DNA from: Protonemura montana
Taxonomy: Eukaryota; Arthropoda; Insecta; Plecoptera; Nemouridae
DNA length: 64,000 bases
Direction: 5' to 3'
Assembly: GCA_947568835.1 (NCBI GenBank)
Contig: OX387604.1
Coordinates: 29,179,351-29,243,350, forward strand
Part shown: in pieces, positions 53,657-63,575 of the stretch
Layout: the number at the start of each line of letters is the position of its first letter
How positions within the stretch are numbered: position 1 is the stretch's first letter
Program-made: the position numbers and the translations under genes
The notes under the pieces: generated by a model
The model's input: only the letters and a program-made list of their open reading frames with translations
Told to the model about the DNA's origin: nothing
Databases searched by the model: none

Positions 53657-55862
53657 TAATGTATCTTTCCTGTGGTCTTCCTTCTCCCCTCTTTCCACGC
53701 ATAATAATTAATTCACACGGTAATCCCTTTAACTGCAGGTCATCGAAACATGTTCATTGCTCGTTAAGTTGCCAACATGAAATAATACCCCACAACTCAC
53801 AAGGGCATCTGACCTGTAAAGCCAAGAGATATTGTTGAACCATTATTTTAGTTTTGGATCTGTCTCTATTTTTGGAAAACTGTTGTAGTCTGTTAATTGC
53901 TTTGTTTTTGTCAATTGTTTAGTACTTGTTTTTTGTTTTTTGTGTTTTTTATCTCATTTAAGATGCTTGATGCATTGATCATATCTAGACCAATAGAGGA
54001 AGAACTAAGCCTAGTCTATGATGTTTAACCGGTGCCATAAGCTTAGAGAAAGGAAAATCCTTAAAAGGCAACCGGTGATACACATAAACATCACAAGGCT
54101 GCCTATACGTAAGGTGGCCCATTTCTCTCAGCTGAAAGTGGCTAGAAGTAGATGAGAAAATGTCTCCAGTATCAGGCGCCCAGCCAACCGAGGAGTGTCA
54201 CCCGTTCTCGCTGCAGCACTGTACGCGTGACGTCACACGCCATATGTTCGGGCTTTTAACGTTCATCGATTGACGTGATTAAAAATTAAATAAATCATTG
54301 GCGGCAGGTCATAACCGAAGTTGCATTAATTGTGAGAAAAGGACGAAAACAACTTGAACATTATCGGCATATTTTTAGCGTCGAGATATTCTTCTTCTGG
54401 CAATTATTAGACATTGAGTTTTATATGACTCTATAGTCTATAGTCTGGTTTAATAATTAGAGTGGAATAAATATAATTACAATGTTAGAGTTGTATGCAA
54501 ATCAGGTATTTCAGAAATTGTACTCTCTTCCGAACCTAGATCTTCAGCGGCTGACACAGCACTCAGCTTTACCGATAACCATGAATTTGCAACCCCTTAT
54601 TGGAGCATTAGTTGAAACTTTCAACTTACGCCTCGTGCTCCGAATAAAAAATGTTTCCCTGCGGAGAATTTTATTTTGAGACCTCCTGCACATTGACTAC
54701 AGATTCTCACCACATGACCACAAGAGCCTCTACACTCTACAGGTGTTGATCGGATCTCACTGATCAAGATCAGTGCTTCCGTTTAGACGATAGAGTGCAA
54801 ACAAATACATAGACTAACTTGCGGGTTGAAAGTCTACAATTGACTAGTAATCAAACAACACAAATACCCATGCCTCGCAGTGCAGGGCCACTCGTTTGCT
54901 CAGCAGAAAATCAATGGATTATTAAAATCATTCCTCCCAGAGAGAAAATTTTATATGAAAGCCCTAACTTTACTCGCCATGAACCCCTCGAAAGAATGGG
55001 AACCATACTTTAAGAGGTAGGTCACCCGTGGTATATCTCAGTGTCACTTTTAAACTTGAATAACTCCCACAGTTTCAATCTTGATAAAAAGACATTGACA
55101 TATTTTTCACCCCCTGCAACACGATGGGCTACTTAGATTAAGTGCTGCAAACTTATTAGTTCGTTGACCTCCTCGGTGGTTTTTATGCTTAAAATTTGAA
55201 TCAATTCTATTTAGAAGCAAGAAGAGCAAACACATGAACTGTCTAATTATTTTTTATTATAATTATGGTTATTTTTGGAATGAAGTAGAAGCAAGAAAGC
55301 TGGATAGACAAAGAAGTATGGAAGACGTTGGTGTATGAAATAGAGTATGGAGAAGATGGAACGAAGAAATTAAATCGATTTAAAAGAACATATTATATCC
55401 TCTTGATCCCCACAACATGGACATTTTTTATACTTAAGTTGAAAGGGTTTGTTCTTTGTATTGGTTATTTGTTGAAATGAGTTATGCATTAAGAGCTGTT
55501 CATTTATTTCAGTTGATAATTTATGACCAGGTAGACAGATTTATGAATTGCAGTGCAGATTTGGGGTAGGATTCCTATTTCATTTTCAGGCATTATTATA
55601 ACAAACATATATATTTATTTTCCCATAATCTTTTACAGCAAACAACATTTCATTTTGATCAATGATCTAGGGCAATTATTTTGGTAATAATTCATAAATA
55701 TGCATTTTTATAAATGAACAATTTCAAATCACTAAAAGATTTTGAATGTGAAAAACACAATATCAAAATAAAACATGTGCGTTTGATTGGGTGTTTTAAC
55801 AATATAGGCACAATTCAGATCTAGGTCTGTTGAAATTGATAGTTGAAGTCTTTTTGAAGTTT
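53657..55862. other. 2.2 kb spacer downstream of VLCAD
   Basis: AT-rich, includes the VLCAD 3' UTR at its right end (minus strand). No other gene recognised. A perfect 8-bp inverted repeat with a 2-nt centre lies at 54758-54775. Confidence 0.65.
55614..55619 (-). promoter_or_regulatory. Candidate polyadenylation signal for the VLCAD gene
   Basis: The minus strand reads AATAAA about 245 nt downstream of the VLCAD stop codon. It is the first canonical hexamer I see after the stop. The region is AT-rich, so such hexamers can arise by chance, and other candidates lie further on (for example 55503-55508). Confidence 0.35.
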
Positions 55863-56000
55863 TCAGAAGCCAAGGGGATTCTTTTGAGGGAAACTTCCAT
55901 TTCCACATATATTCTTGGCAATGGTCGACATTTTTTTGAAATTTTCTAGGGTTCCAGCATCGCTTATTGAGAGTAAATCGTTCTGTACTCGCTCTGATGC
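55863..56000 (-). CDS. ACADVL: VLCAD terminal exon F
   Basis: A 138-nt last coding exon after a TTCCCACAG acceptor: [40 protein letters not shown], then NPLGF and TGA (stop at 55865-55863). The NPLGF terminus matches VLCAD. The middle of this exon is poorly conserved, as expected for the tail of the family. Confidence 0.93.
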   Translation of the reverse strand, partial: ASERVQNDLLSISDAGTLENFKKMSTIAKNICGNGSFPQKNPLGF

Positions 56001-59000
56001 CTGTGGGAAAAATACAATGAATATTTAATATTGTTTATAAGATTTATGATAATATTAGTTATAAGTAAATATCATATTTATTTTAAATATTTTTTAAATT
56101 GGAGAAGTTGATTTGTAATGTGCCAATAAAGGCAACAGCCTAAACGTTAACCAACAATTATCTTATATCACAGCATGCTACTCTCGCTTGGTAAGTTACA
56201 TACTCTCTTTCAACCTTTCCGATAAAACTATCCGTTCAATTGTAGAAGTTAGGCTTCCTATTTAGCAATCAAATGTAAAACTAAGTTGGCGGTGGTTTCT
56301 CTGGGTTCTTTTCTTACTGAGTGTTCAAGTGTCTAGTCATTCAAGGACAAATGTTGAATAAGTAGCAAATGCTTGGAATTATATGTTGGAAAAAAAGTTG
56401 GACCTCCCCTGGCATTCAATATTCATTTTATTTTTTCTCAAAACTGGTGCAACGCATAGGAAAATATCTGCGACCCCGAAGAATTAAATGCAATTGCTGC
56501 TTCTTTTCTCCCCCCTCTCCAAAAAGAAAGGAATCATTGAACTATCCTCTGAGGTACGATTTCCTCACATTTACAATGAAAATAAATTCTGGTCAGAACT
56601 GAAGAACGCTTAAGACAAAGGAAATGACAGTTAAGTCTGAGAGCGTGAAAATACGTACCTCATCGCACCAGACCTGGGTCAACATCTTCTCGTGTTCGGC
56701 TGACGGCTTGTTTGTGTTGAGCGACATCGACGCCCGCGAAAGAACAACGACCATCGCGTAGATGTCGATGGCTGCGGAAGCAATTCGATTCAAGATGAAC
56801 TGCTCCTCGACAATGCCCTTGCCGTACTTGAATAGAGCCGATTCGATTGTCTGGCCAAACAGCTCAACACTCTAAGGAAAGAACACAGAGAAAGATTACA
56901 GCCAATCTCTAAATTTCAATCTTATTTATGTAATGGGCATGACTGTAGCTACAATTATTTCCTGTATTTTAGTGACTATTAGAAATAAGAATTTAGAGAG
57001 AAAATACTATAAAACTGGTTCAAAACAGATTCATTTTTCAGTATAAAATAGGTCAGTCAGCTGGTTGATCTTTCCCATCAACCAAACAGAAGAGAAACGT
57101 GCTTTATTTTTCAAAACTATGAGTTCATCTTTCTATGCGGGGGTGGGGGGGGGGGGGGGGGGGGGGGGTGATTGCCTATTCATGCAAACCCCTGTAACTC
57201 ATGGTTTTGAGTCTATAAGCTCATCACTGTGGATTGGGCAAGGTTGCAGGAGTGAATCAGCTACCCTGTTCGTGGCTTCCCGTGAACTATCAAAGGCTGT
57301 TCCCGGATTGTTCTACCACAAAATTCCACACCATCTTCTATCTCTACTCACTCTACTCAAGACAAGCCATCCTCGGCACTGCTACTTATCACATACCACA
57401 CCCAAAATAAAAGACAAGCGAAAGCCATTACCTCCGAAGCCTGCTGCATAGAGGGTGCAAGCGAGGGGTGTACGAGATGAGCCAGAGATGGAGAGCTGCT
57501 CAATCCAACCTTGCGAGCTAAACGAGTGGAAGCTTGGCTGAAGATGAGGCCTAGGTTGGCTGTGGGGTTCTTGAACGCCTTCTGCAGCTCGCGCAAGTGT
57601 GCACCAGCAAACTGGATCCCTGCATGTAGAAAGAAACCTTGTCAGCTGGGTTAGGATCTTTAACTATGGTTAGCTGTGTATTCAAGGGTAGGCAAGGGTA
57701 TTCAAATGTCAGCATAAACAGCTATTTACTGACTGAATTTATAGGAAGACTTCTAAAATTTTTCAAACATTTTAGGTCTATTTTGCTGCTATTGACAAGT
57801 ATTTTACTTGGTATCTTTTGAGGCTTGACCAAGATTGAGCCTAGTATATTGTGCCTAGTATATTGTGCCTAGTACATTGTGCCTAGTACATTGTGCCTAG
57901 TATATTGAGCCTAGTACATTGTGCCTAGTATATTGAGCCTAGTACATTGTGCCTAGTACATTGTGCCTAGTACATTGTGCCTAGTACATTGTGCCTAGTA
58001 CATTGTGCCTAGTACATTGTGCCTAGTACATTGTGCCTAGTATATTGTGCCTAGTATATTGTGCCTAGTACATTGTGCCTAGTATATTGTGCCTAGTATA
58101 TTGTGCCTAGTATATTGTGCCTAGTATATTGTGCCTAGTATATTGTGCCTAGTACATTGTGCCTAGTACATTGTGCCTAGTATATTGTGCCTAGTATATT
58201 GTGCCTAGTATATTGTGCCTAGTACATTGTGCCTAGTACATTGTGCCTAGTACATTGTGCCTAGTACATTGTGCCTAGTATATTGTGCCTAGTATATTGT
58301 GCCTAGTACATTGTGCCTAGTATATTGTGCCTAGTATATTGTGCCTAGTATATTGTGCCTAGTATATTGTGCCTAGTATATTGTGCCTAGTACATTGTGC
58401 CTAGTATATTGTGCCTAGTACATTGTGCCTAGTACATTGTGCCTAGTATATTGTGCCTAGTACATTGTGCCTAGTACATTGTGCCTAGTATATTGTGCCT
58501 AGTATATTGTGCCTAGTACATTGTGCCTAGTATATTGTGCCTAGTACATTGTGCCTAGTACATTGTGCCTAGTATATTGTGCCTAGTATATTGTGCCTAG
58601 TACATTGTGCCTAGTATATTGTGCCTAGTACATTGTGCCTAGTACATTGTGCCTAGTATATTGTGCCTAGTATATTGTGCCTAGTACATTGTGCCTAGTA
58701 CATTGTGCCTAGTATATTGTGCCTAGTATATTGTGCCTAGTATATTGAGCCTAGTATAAGCTTAGAGCCGTACAGTCTGTGACCTTCTTTGGAACCACAC
58801 CATGATCGGAGCAGAGCTTGAGCTCGAATCATCGAAAACAAACACTCAATGGGATCTTGGCGAGCAGTGAGGAGGAAATAATAACCCTCTGCTTTCAAAT
58901 CATTCCACAATTGGCACGGATGGTATTTCTGAGCCCTACGGAGCAAGGGGGATAAAGCCTGTCCTGCGATGTCCGCTTACACACCACCCAAGTATCAATG

Positions 59001-62000
59001 AATTTAGGAGCATTTTCTTTAGTGTTCCGCACAATCCGATTTTTCCTAGATATAGCACAATTATAAGGGTTCGAAACCAACATAACCGAGCTGTTGAGTG
59101 CGTCAAAGAGATTATTGAGGATGCCTATGAATTTAGCAGCGGACGATGCAGTTCTCGATTTTAACTCTCCGGTCCCAATCAACGTGTGTATTAACGCTGC
59201 CATTGACCCCGAGAGCTCTTGGACAGCCAGATTCACAGACATTCTGTTAAATTTATTACGTGCAATGTGTCGAGTGCTTAACTTAACATTGTCCCTAGCA
59301 AAGTTTGATTCCTGGTCTGTGACATAAACATCTCGCACATAGCGCCAAGACACTTGCTGGACAACACCGTCTAGCGCCACAAAGAAATCTTTGCTGATCA
59401 AATTGTTTCTGATGCTTTTAAACAAATGTGGCACGTCATAAAGAGCATATATTTTACGACCATTTGGGTGGTTGAAAAATTGTACCCCAAGCTCCAGATT
59501 CAACTTGTTCATTAGAGATTGGTTGTTCGGCCCCTGGTCACATGTGCAAGCACGAAAGACCGCACCCTCTTCAAATAGAGCCGTGATATTTTGTTTCACT
59601 AATTTCAACATATCATCCCCAGACACATTTGTGCCAGCCACAGAAAATGCCAAAGGCATCTTGTAACCAAGATTAAGGCCTTAAAAAATCGCATCTTCAG
59701 TTAACAGAATTCATCAAATGTTGGGAATAAGATTGACTCCACAAATAATTAAATATATCTGTTTTATGAATAATATGTGTGGAGTACGTTTTGACGCATT
59801 GTGAGTAAAGGTCGGTTTTACCGAAACCATTCCCAGCTAGTATTTGAAAACCTAGGTGAAACGGGGCCTAATATTTCGCTAGTCTGCAAAGCAAAAAGAT
59901 TACACATGTTTGTGATTCTGAGTTTCTAAAAATAGTAAACTTTTTGAGCCTACCAGATGAACCTGGCTCGACCCAAAAAATGTATTTCTTAGTTAGCCTC
60001 AGGCACGTCGATAAAGTAGTCAAAAAGTTATTAGCAATCACCACTGGCGCTACCGTCGAATACGACGCCCTAGCGTGATTTCAGAACACCAACCATTTTC
60101 TAGCAGAAACTCGCCCTTTCCTTATACGACTCTACCTTACCCATATTCTTTTCTCTAAGGTATTAGTGTTCAATATTTGCTGCTACGTAAAATAATTGGG
60201 AAGTTTTTTTATGGTGGTGCATTAAACTAGACCTTTATAGTGGTAGTTCCAAGAATCCAAGAATCCAAGAATCCAAGAATCCAAGAAGTTAAGAAGGAAA
60301 ATGGGAATTGATTAAAATTGATTAAAATTGATTAAAATGCTGAAAGGTTCTAATACAAAAACTTTCTGAAACAGTTGAAAATGTTTCCGAAATTAGCCAT
60401 ATTAAGTGCAACAATACCTGCAAAACCTGAAATTAAATGAAATTGCAGCACACAACACTACTAGTTTTAAAAATATCTGAAGAGTGAAGAAGTTCCGAAC
60501 GATACTAGCCTGTAAGAGCGATGAAGAGGCGAAGAATGTCATTGGTGCCCTCGAAAATGCGGAAGATACGGAGATCTCGCAAGACACGTTCAAGACCAGC
60601 ACTGCGCATGAAGCCCATTCCTCCGAGAATCTGTATAGCTTCATCGGTCACTTTCCAAGCAGCCTCTGAAGCAAACACCTATTGAAGCAAAGATTCCAGG
60701 TATAATAACATGCACAGTATGGCCTAAAGGCTTCTCTGCAAAGGAACACAATATTTCTCACATTTTTAGTAGGTTGATGATCATGCACCCCATATTCTAA
60801 AACACTTAAAATCACTACAATAGAAAGTGCCTGCAAGCAACTCTCCACTGATCTTATTTGAGATCCCGCAAGGGAAGGCGCAAGGGAAGGCGCAAGGGAA
60901 GGCGCAAGGGAAGGCGCAAGGGAAGGCGCAAGGGAAGGCACAAGGGAAGGCGCAAGGGAAGGCGCAAGGGAAGGCGCAAGGGAAGGCGCAAGGGAAGGCG
61001 CAAGGGAAGGCGCAAGGGAAGGCACAAGGGAAGGCGCAAGGGAAGGCGCAAGGGAAGGCGCAAGGGAAGGCGCAAGGGAAGGCGCAAGGGAAGGCGCAAG
61101 GGAAGGCGCAAGGGAAGGCGCAAGGGAAGGCGCAAGGGAAGGCGCAAGGGAAGGCGCAAGGGAAGGCGCAAGGGAAGGCGCAAGGGAAGGCGCAAGGGAA
61201 GGCGCAAGGGAAGGCGCAAGGGAAGGCGCAAGGGAAGGCGCAAGGGAAGGCGCAAGGGAAGGCGCAAGGGAAGGCGCAAGGGAAGGCGCAAGGGAAGGCG
61301 CAAGGGAAGGCGCAAGGGAAGGCGCAAGGGAAGGCGCAAGGGAAGGCGCAAGGGAAGGCGCAAGGGAAGGCGCAAGGGAAGGCGCAAGGGAAGGCGCTCT
61401 GGGGTTTGGAAACTGGTTTTGAGGATTGTCAATCAAACAGCAGGATTTCTCTACCAATCCATAACTAAGACATTACTTATCTTGAGATCATAGCTTCTAC
61501 CAAATTACACATGTGTGTATCTGTTTGGTACGTCAATCTGGGAGCTGGAATCAACATTGCTCAAATATATTTCATAATTGATTAGTGCTTTTCCCAGATA
61601 TTGCAGTTTTTTTTATCTATTTATAGCTGAGTATGGAAGAAGGTAAGTGAAACAAACAGCCTGTCGAGTTCAGGTTAAGAATAAAACAGAAGTGGTTGAT
61701 TTCTAATTAGCAATTGCTTCTAATTGCTAGAGGAAATGGTTCACACAAGGTGAGAATGCATCAGTGGAAGGGGGAACACACTTTTTCTATGTGCCTTGAA
61801 CGAGTTGTGACTAAACACTTGAACGCTTTTTCTTATCAAACTATCAGACAGATATTTTTGTTTTCAAGGCATATTTGATGCTAACCAATGGTAGAACAAA
61901 TATTTCTATCTGCATACTAAAAAAAAGTATGTGAGTTTTACAACAAGCTGATGGGTCCTTGCACTATGACTATCAAATAATGCATTATTTGATTGACAAG

Positions 62001-63528
62001 ACAGATAGTCAGTAAGTACTAAGTATTGATTAAAACTATGGATTGAGGGCAAGTGTCAGATATAAATTAGCCATTCATGGTTGGGATATCTGGTAAGATA
62101 ATCTGGTAAGATAATCTGGTAAGATAATCTGGTAAGATAATCTGCAGACTAAATTCCATTGCTTAAACTAGATGTTTCCAGATAAAAATAAAACACGTGA
62201 GCCAAAAGCGCACCAAAACGTTTGCCAAATTATTATTGGTGCAAGATTTTGGAAGAACATTTTTAGAATTAACGCACGAATTGTTATGAAGAAAGAAAGA
62301 GGGAAGGAACGCAACTTACTAGAGAAGAACACTAACTTGTCACTTTCTTTGCATTACTCCCCACTTACCTTGGAAACAGCAGCTTCCAGATGATAATCCA
62401 CTGACCCGGAATCCATGTTTCCCGACACGGTGTAAGCGATTGACTCTGTGACGTAATGAAGCATAGCCATACGAGCCAGCTTCTCTTCGATGGTGCCGTA
62501 CGTGCTGATGAGCTTGCCGAACTGGAGTCGCTGTGTGGCATGTTCTACCGCTTGCTTCGTTACTTGCCGCATTGTGCCGCTCAGAGCAGCTCCCATTCCA
62601 AAGCGACCGTTGTTTAGGATTGCCATGGCAACCTGCAGAGCGATATGCAACGTTGAAACACATCAAAACAACTTTTACAGTGTGACGCTGCTTTTACGTT
62701 CAACTATTCATTCATTTAATGAAAAATATTACATCATTAAAGACTAAATTAAATACTAAATTGTGGAGAACTCGAAAACAAGTATCTCTACGTGTATGTC
62801 ATGAAATGGATGTTGGCAAATTTTCTTTTCTTAAAAAATCCTTTGCATCTGCATCTAATATTTCTTGCATGACATGGACAAAAGGTGGCAGTAGCTTGGT
62901 AGTTGTTTAATTTGCTTTGTTGAAAGGTTGATACAGTTTCCAGGCAGAAGCTGAGATCACATCACTAATATGGTTGCTGTCTACTTCTAAGAGAAATTCC
63001 AGGCTACCAGAAAATCTTAGCTTGCATTACAGTTCTTAGGTCAATACCAATAACAATAATATAACAATAATCATAATAAAAATGGGACTTTAGTCCCGAA
63101 ATGTGCCCGTTATTTGAGAAGGAAGTTAATGCACTTAATAAAATTCAACGATTATCTTAGGAACTTTTTAAACACTTGAAACTTCAGGTGTCGGCTCTTT
63201 AAGCATGGTCTCGAGGTTTATTAAACTTTCCAAGCAATGCGAGACAGGACACCTAAAATGTTTGCATGCAAAAAACCAGTAAATCTGAACTGATAGTCTT
63301 ATTAATTTATTTCTGTCCGTCTTTCTTTTCTTTCTGTTTTCTAACAATGTACCTTGAAACCTCCGCCAACTTCTCCGAGCACATTTGCAACCGGAATCTT
63401 AACATTGTCGTAGTATACTTCCGTCGTGTTGGAAGCTTTGATGCCCATTTTCTTCTCCGGAGCACCGCTGGACACTCCGCCGAAAGCACGTTCAACCACG
63501 AAAGCAGTGACGCGGTCCACAGATTTAC
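55863..63528 (-). CDS. ACADVL: Very-long-chain acyl-CoA dehydrogenase, 3' six coding exons (partial gene)
   Basis: Flavoenzyme that carries out the first step of mitochondrial beta-oxidation (alpha,beta-dehydrogenation of long-chain acyl-CoA, electrons to ETF) at the inner mitochondrial membrane. Six exons join in frame on the minus strand: 63528-63353, 62632-62369, 60678-60510, 57619-57432, 56871-56659 and 56000-55863. They give about 381 codons and a stop, closely matching the human protein from about residue 274 to its end at 655. Seen directly: the [11 protein letters not shown] segment, [20 protein letters not shown], and [14 protein letters not shown], whose Glu corresponds to the family's catalytic base (Glu462 in human numbering). 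The roughly 180-residue C-terminal extension ends in NPLGF, as in VLCAD and unlike ACAD9. The mitochondrial presequence and about 270 N-terminal residues lie beyond the right edge. Exon boundaries were set by splice consensus and protein conservation. No disabling change was seen, so the gene is probably functional. Confidence 0.96.
56659..56871 (-). CDS. ACADVL: VLCAD exon E (C-terminal extension)
   Basis: A 213-nt, 71-codon phase-0 exon after a TTTCCTTAG acceptor and before a GAG/GTACGT donor. It encodes [60 protein letters not shown] and [11 protein letters not shown]. The [13 protein letters not shown] stretch is almost identical to vertebrate VLCAD, which helps separate this gene from ACAD9. 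Confidence 0.95.
57137..57170. repeat. Poly-G tract in VLCAD intron D-E
   Basis: About 34 nt, almost all G on the plus strand (C in the sense of the gene), in a 560-nt intron (57431-56872). Potential G-quadruplex and a likely sequencing-error site. Nothing else is recognisable in this intron. Confidence 0.9.
57432..57619 (-). CDS. ACADVL: VLCAD exon D (start of C-terminal extension)
   Basis: A 188-nt exon after a CTACATGCAG acceptor that completes a Gly codon, then [37 protein letters not shown] and [18 protein letters not shown], before a GAG/GTAATG donor. This is the beginning of the VLCAD/ACAD9-type extension, whose helix after the catalytic domain is implicated in membrane association in the human enzyme. 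The LVHPSL motif is conserved in the family. Confidence 0.94.
57834..58758. repeat. 14-bp minisatellite in VLCAD intron C-D
   Basis: About 66 copies of CCTAGTATATTGTG. Position 8 of the unit alternates T/C (TATATT or TACATT) and a few units read TTGAG. The right end abuts the P-element transposase remnant. Confidence 0.97.
58755..59690 (-). pseudogene. P-element/THAP9-type transposase remnant inside a VLCAD intron
   Basis: Reading frame 59659-58900 on the minus strand encodes the RNase-H-like core of a P-element transposase: [32 protein letters not shown] (the region of the second catalytic Asp), [18 protein letters not shown] (the family's conserved PHLxKxIRNNL motif), then helical sequence to about [13 protein letters not shown] frame change near 58985 moves the continuation into another frame (58946-58755) with [14 protein letters not shown] and [17 protein letters not shown], the conserved C-terminal region, apparently missing two residues. 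No THAP DNA-binding domain, first catalytic Asp region or terminal inverted repeats were found, and the 3' end runs into the 14-bp array. It is a dead fragment in the same orientation as VLCAD. It could alternatively be an internal exon of a domesticated gene, but the frameshift argues against that. Confidence 0.88.
60510..60678 (-). CDS. ACADVL: VLCAD exon C (catalytic glutamate exon)
   Basis: A 169-nt exon after a TTCAATAG acceptor, phase 0 at its start and phase 1 at its end. It encodes [37 protein letters not shown] and [19 protein letters not shown]. The Glu of FEGTND (codon at about 60552-60550) is the proton-abstracting base in this family, and GGMGF is the FAD-binding loop. The frame joins the next exon only if this exon ends at ACAG and the intron starts GCTAGT, i.e. 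a GC-AG intron. Using the nearby GT would shift the frame. Confidence 0.94.
60868..61397. repeat. 12-bp minisatellite in VLCAD intron B-C
   Basis: About 44 nearly perfect copies of GGCGCAAGGGAA. The only variants I notice are GGCACAAGGGAA, a CpG to CpA change, near 60939 and 61023. All frames are stop-free, which creates spurious 190-270-codon reading frames on both strands (for example QGKA and APSL repeats). The array sits inside the 1,690-nt intron between exons B and C. Confidence 0.97.
62088..62142. repeat. 13-bp tandem repeat in VLCAD intron B-C
   Basis: Four copies of CTGGTAAGATAAT in the intron. Confidence 0.9.
62369..62632 (-). CDS. ACADVL: VLCAD exon B (start of C-terminal helical domain)
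   Basis: A 264-nt, 88-codon phase-0 exon between a CTCTGCAG acceptor and an AAG/GTAAGT donor. It encodes [19 protein letters not shown], then [15 protein letters not shown] and [18 protein letters not shown], the first helices of the C-terminal domain. The arginine and QFG of the QRLQFG stretch are the family's FAD-contacting positions at the dimer interface (known for acyl-CoA dehydrogenases; assigned here by similarity). Confidence 0.95.
62633..63352 (-). other. VLCAD intron A-B
   Basis: 720-nt AT-rich intron with a GT donor and AG acceptor. I see no repeat array, transposon or other gene in it. Confidence 0.9.
63353..63528 (-). CDS. ACADVL: VLCAD exon A (end of middle beta domain)
   Basis: First exon visible in the window, 176 nt. 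It begins with the last two bases of a split codon after a CCCAG acceptor and ends GGT-TTC-AAG before a GTACAT donor. It encodes [33 protein letters not shown] and [11 protein letters not shown], the end of the middle beta-barrel domain that shapes the acyl-CoA/FAD site. The acceptor is preceded by a run of CTAAC repeats (see 63544-63575). No further exon is recognisable between 63530 and 64000, so the next exon upstream is off the window. Confidence 0.95.
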
Positions 63529-63543
63529 CTGGGATTGCATGAT

Positions 63544-63575
63544 GGTTAGGTTAGGTTAGGTTAGGTTAGGTTAGC
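63544..63575. repeat. (GGTTA/TAACC)n run next to a VLCAD acceptor
   Basis: About six tandem pentamers, GGTTA on the plus strand and CTAAC/CCTAA in the sense of the gene. The run starts about 14 nt upstream of the exon A acceptor (AG at 63530-63529). TTAGG is also the ancestral arthropod telomere motif, but this run is short and intronic. Confidence 0.95.

Larger units (their letters stand above)
57620..60509 (-). other. VLCAD intron C-D with GC donor
   Basis: 2,890-nt intron that in the gene's sense starts GCTAGT and ends CATGCAG. It contains short repeats (CCAAGAAT five times at about 60250-60288; ATTGATTAAA three times at about 60308-60338), a P-element transposase remnant (58755-59690) and a 14-bp minisatellite (57834-58758). 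The rest, about 59690-60250, shows nothing recognisable. Confidence 0.85.

Noticed and set aside
60648-61493. APSL, RLPL, QGKA and RRKG repeat frames
   Set aside because: 12-bp intronic minisatellite of the VLCAD gene, open in several frames on both strands.
55863-63528. ACAD9 rather than VLCAD
   Set aside because: The ALTG-IQFAG stretch is somewhat ACAD9-like, but [13 protein letters not shown] and the NPLGF terminus are VLCAD features, and total length fits VLCAD.
63544-63575. Telomeric TTAGG tract
   Set aside because: Only about six units, inside an intron next to a splice acceptor; at most an interstitial relic.
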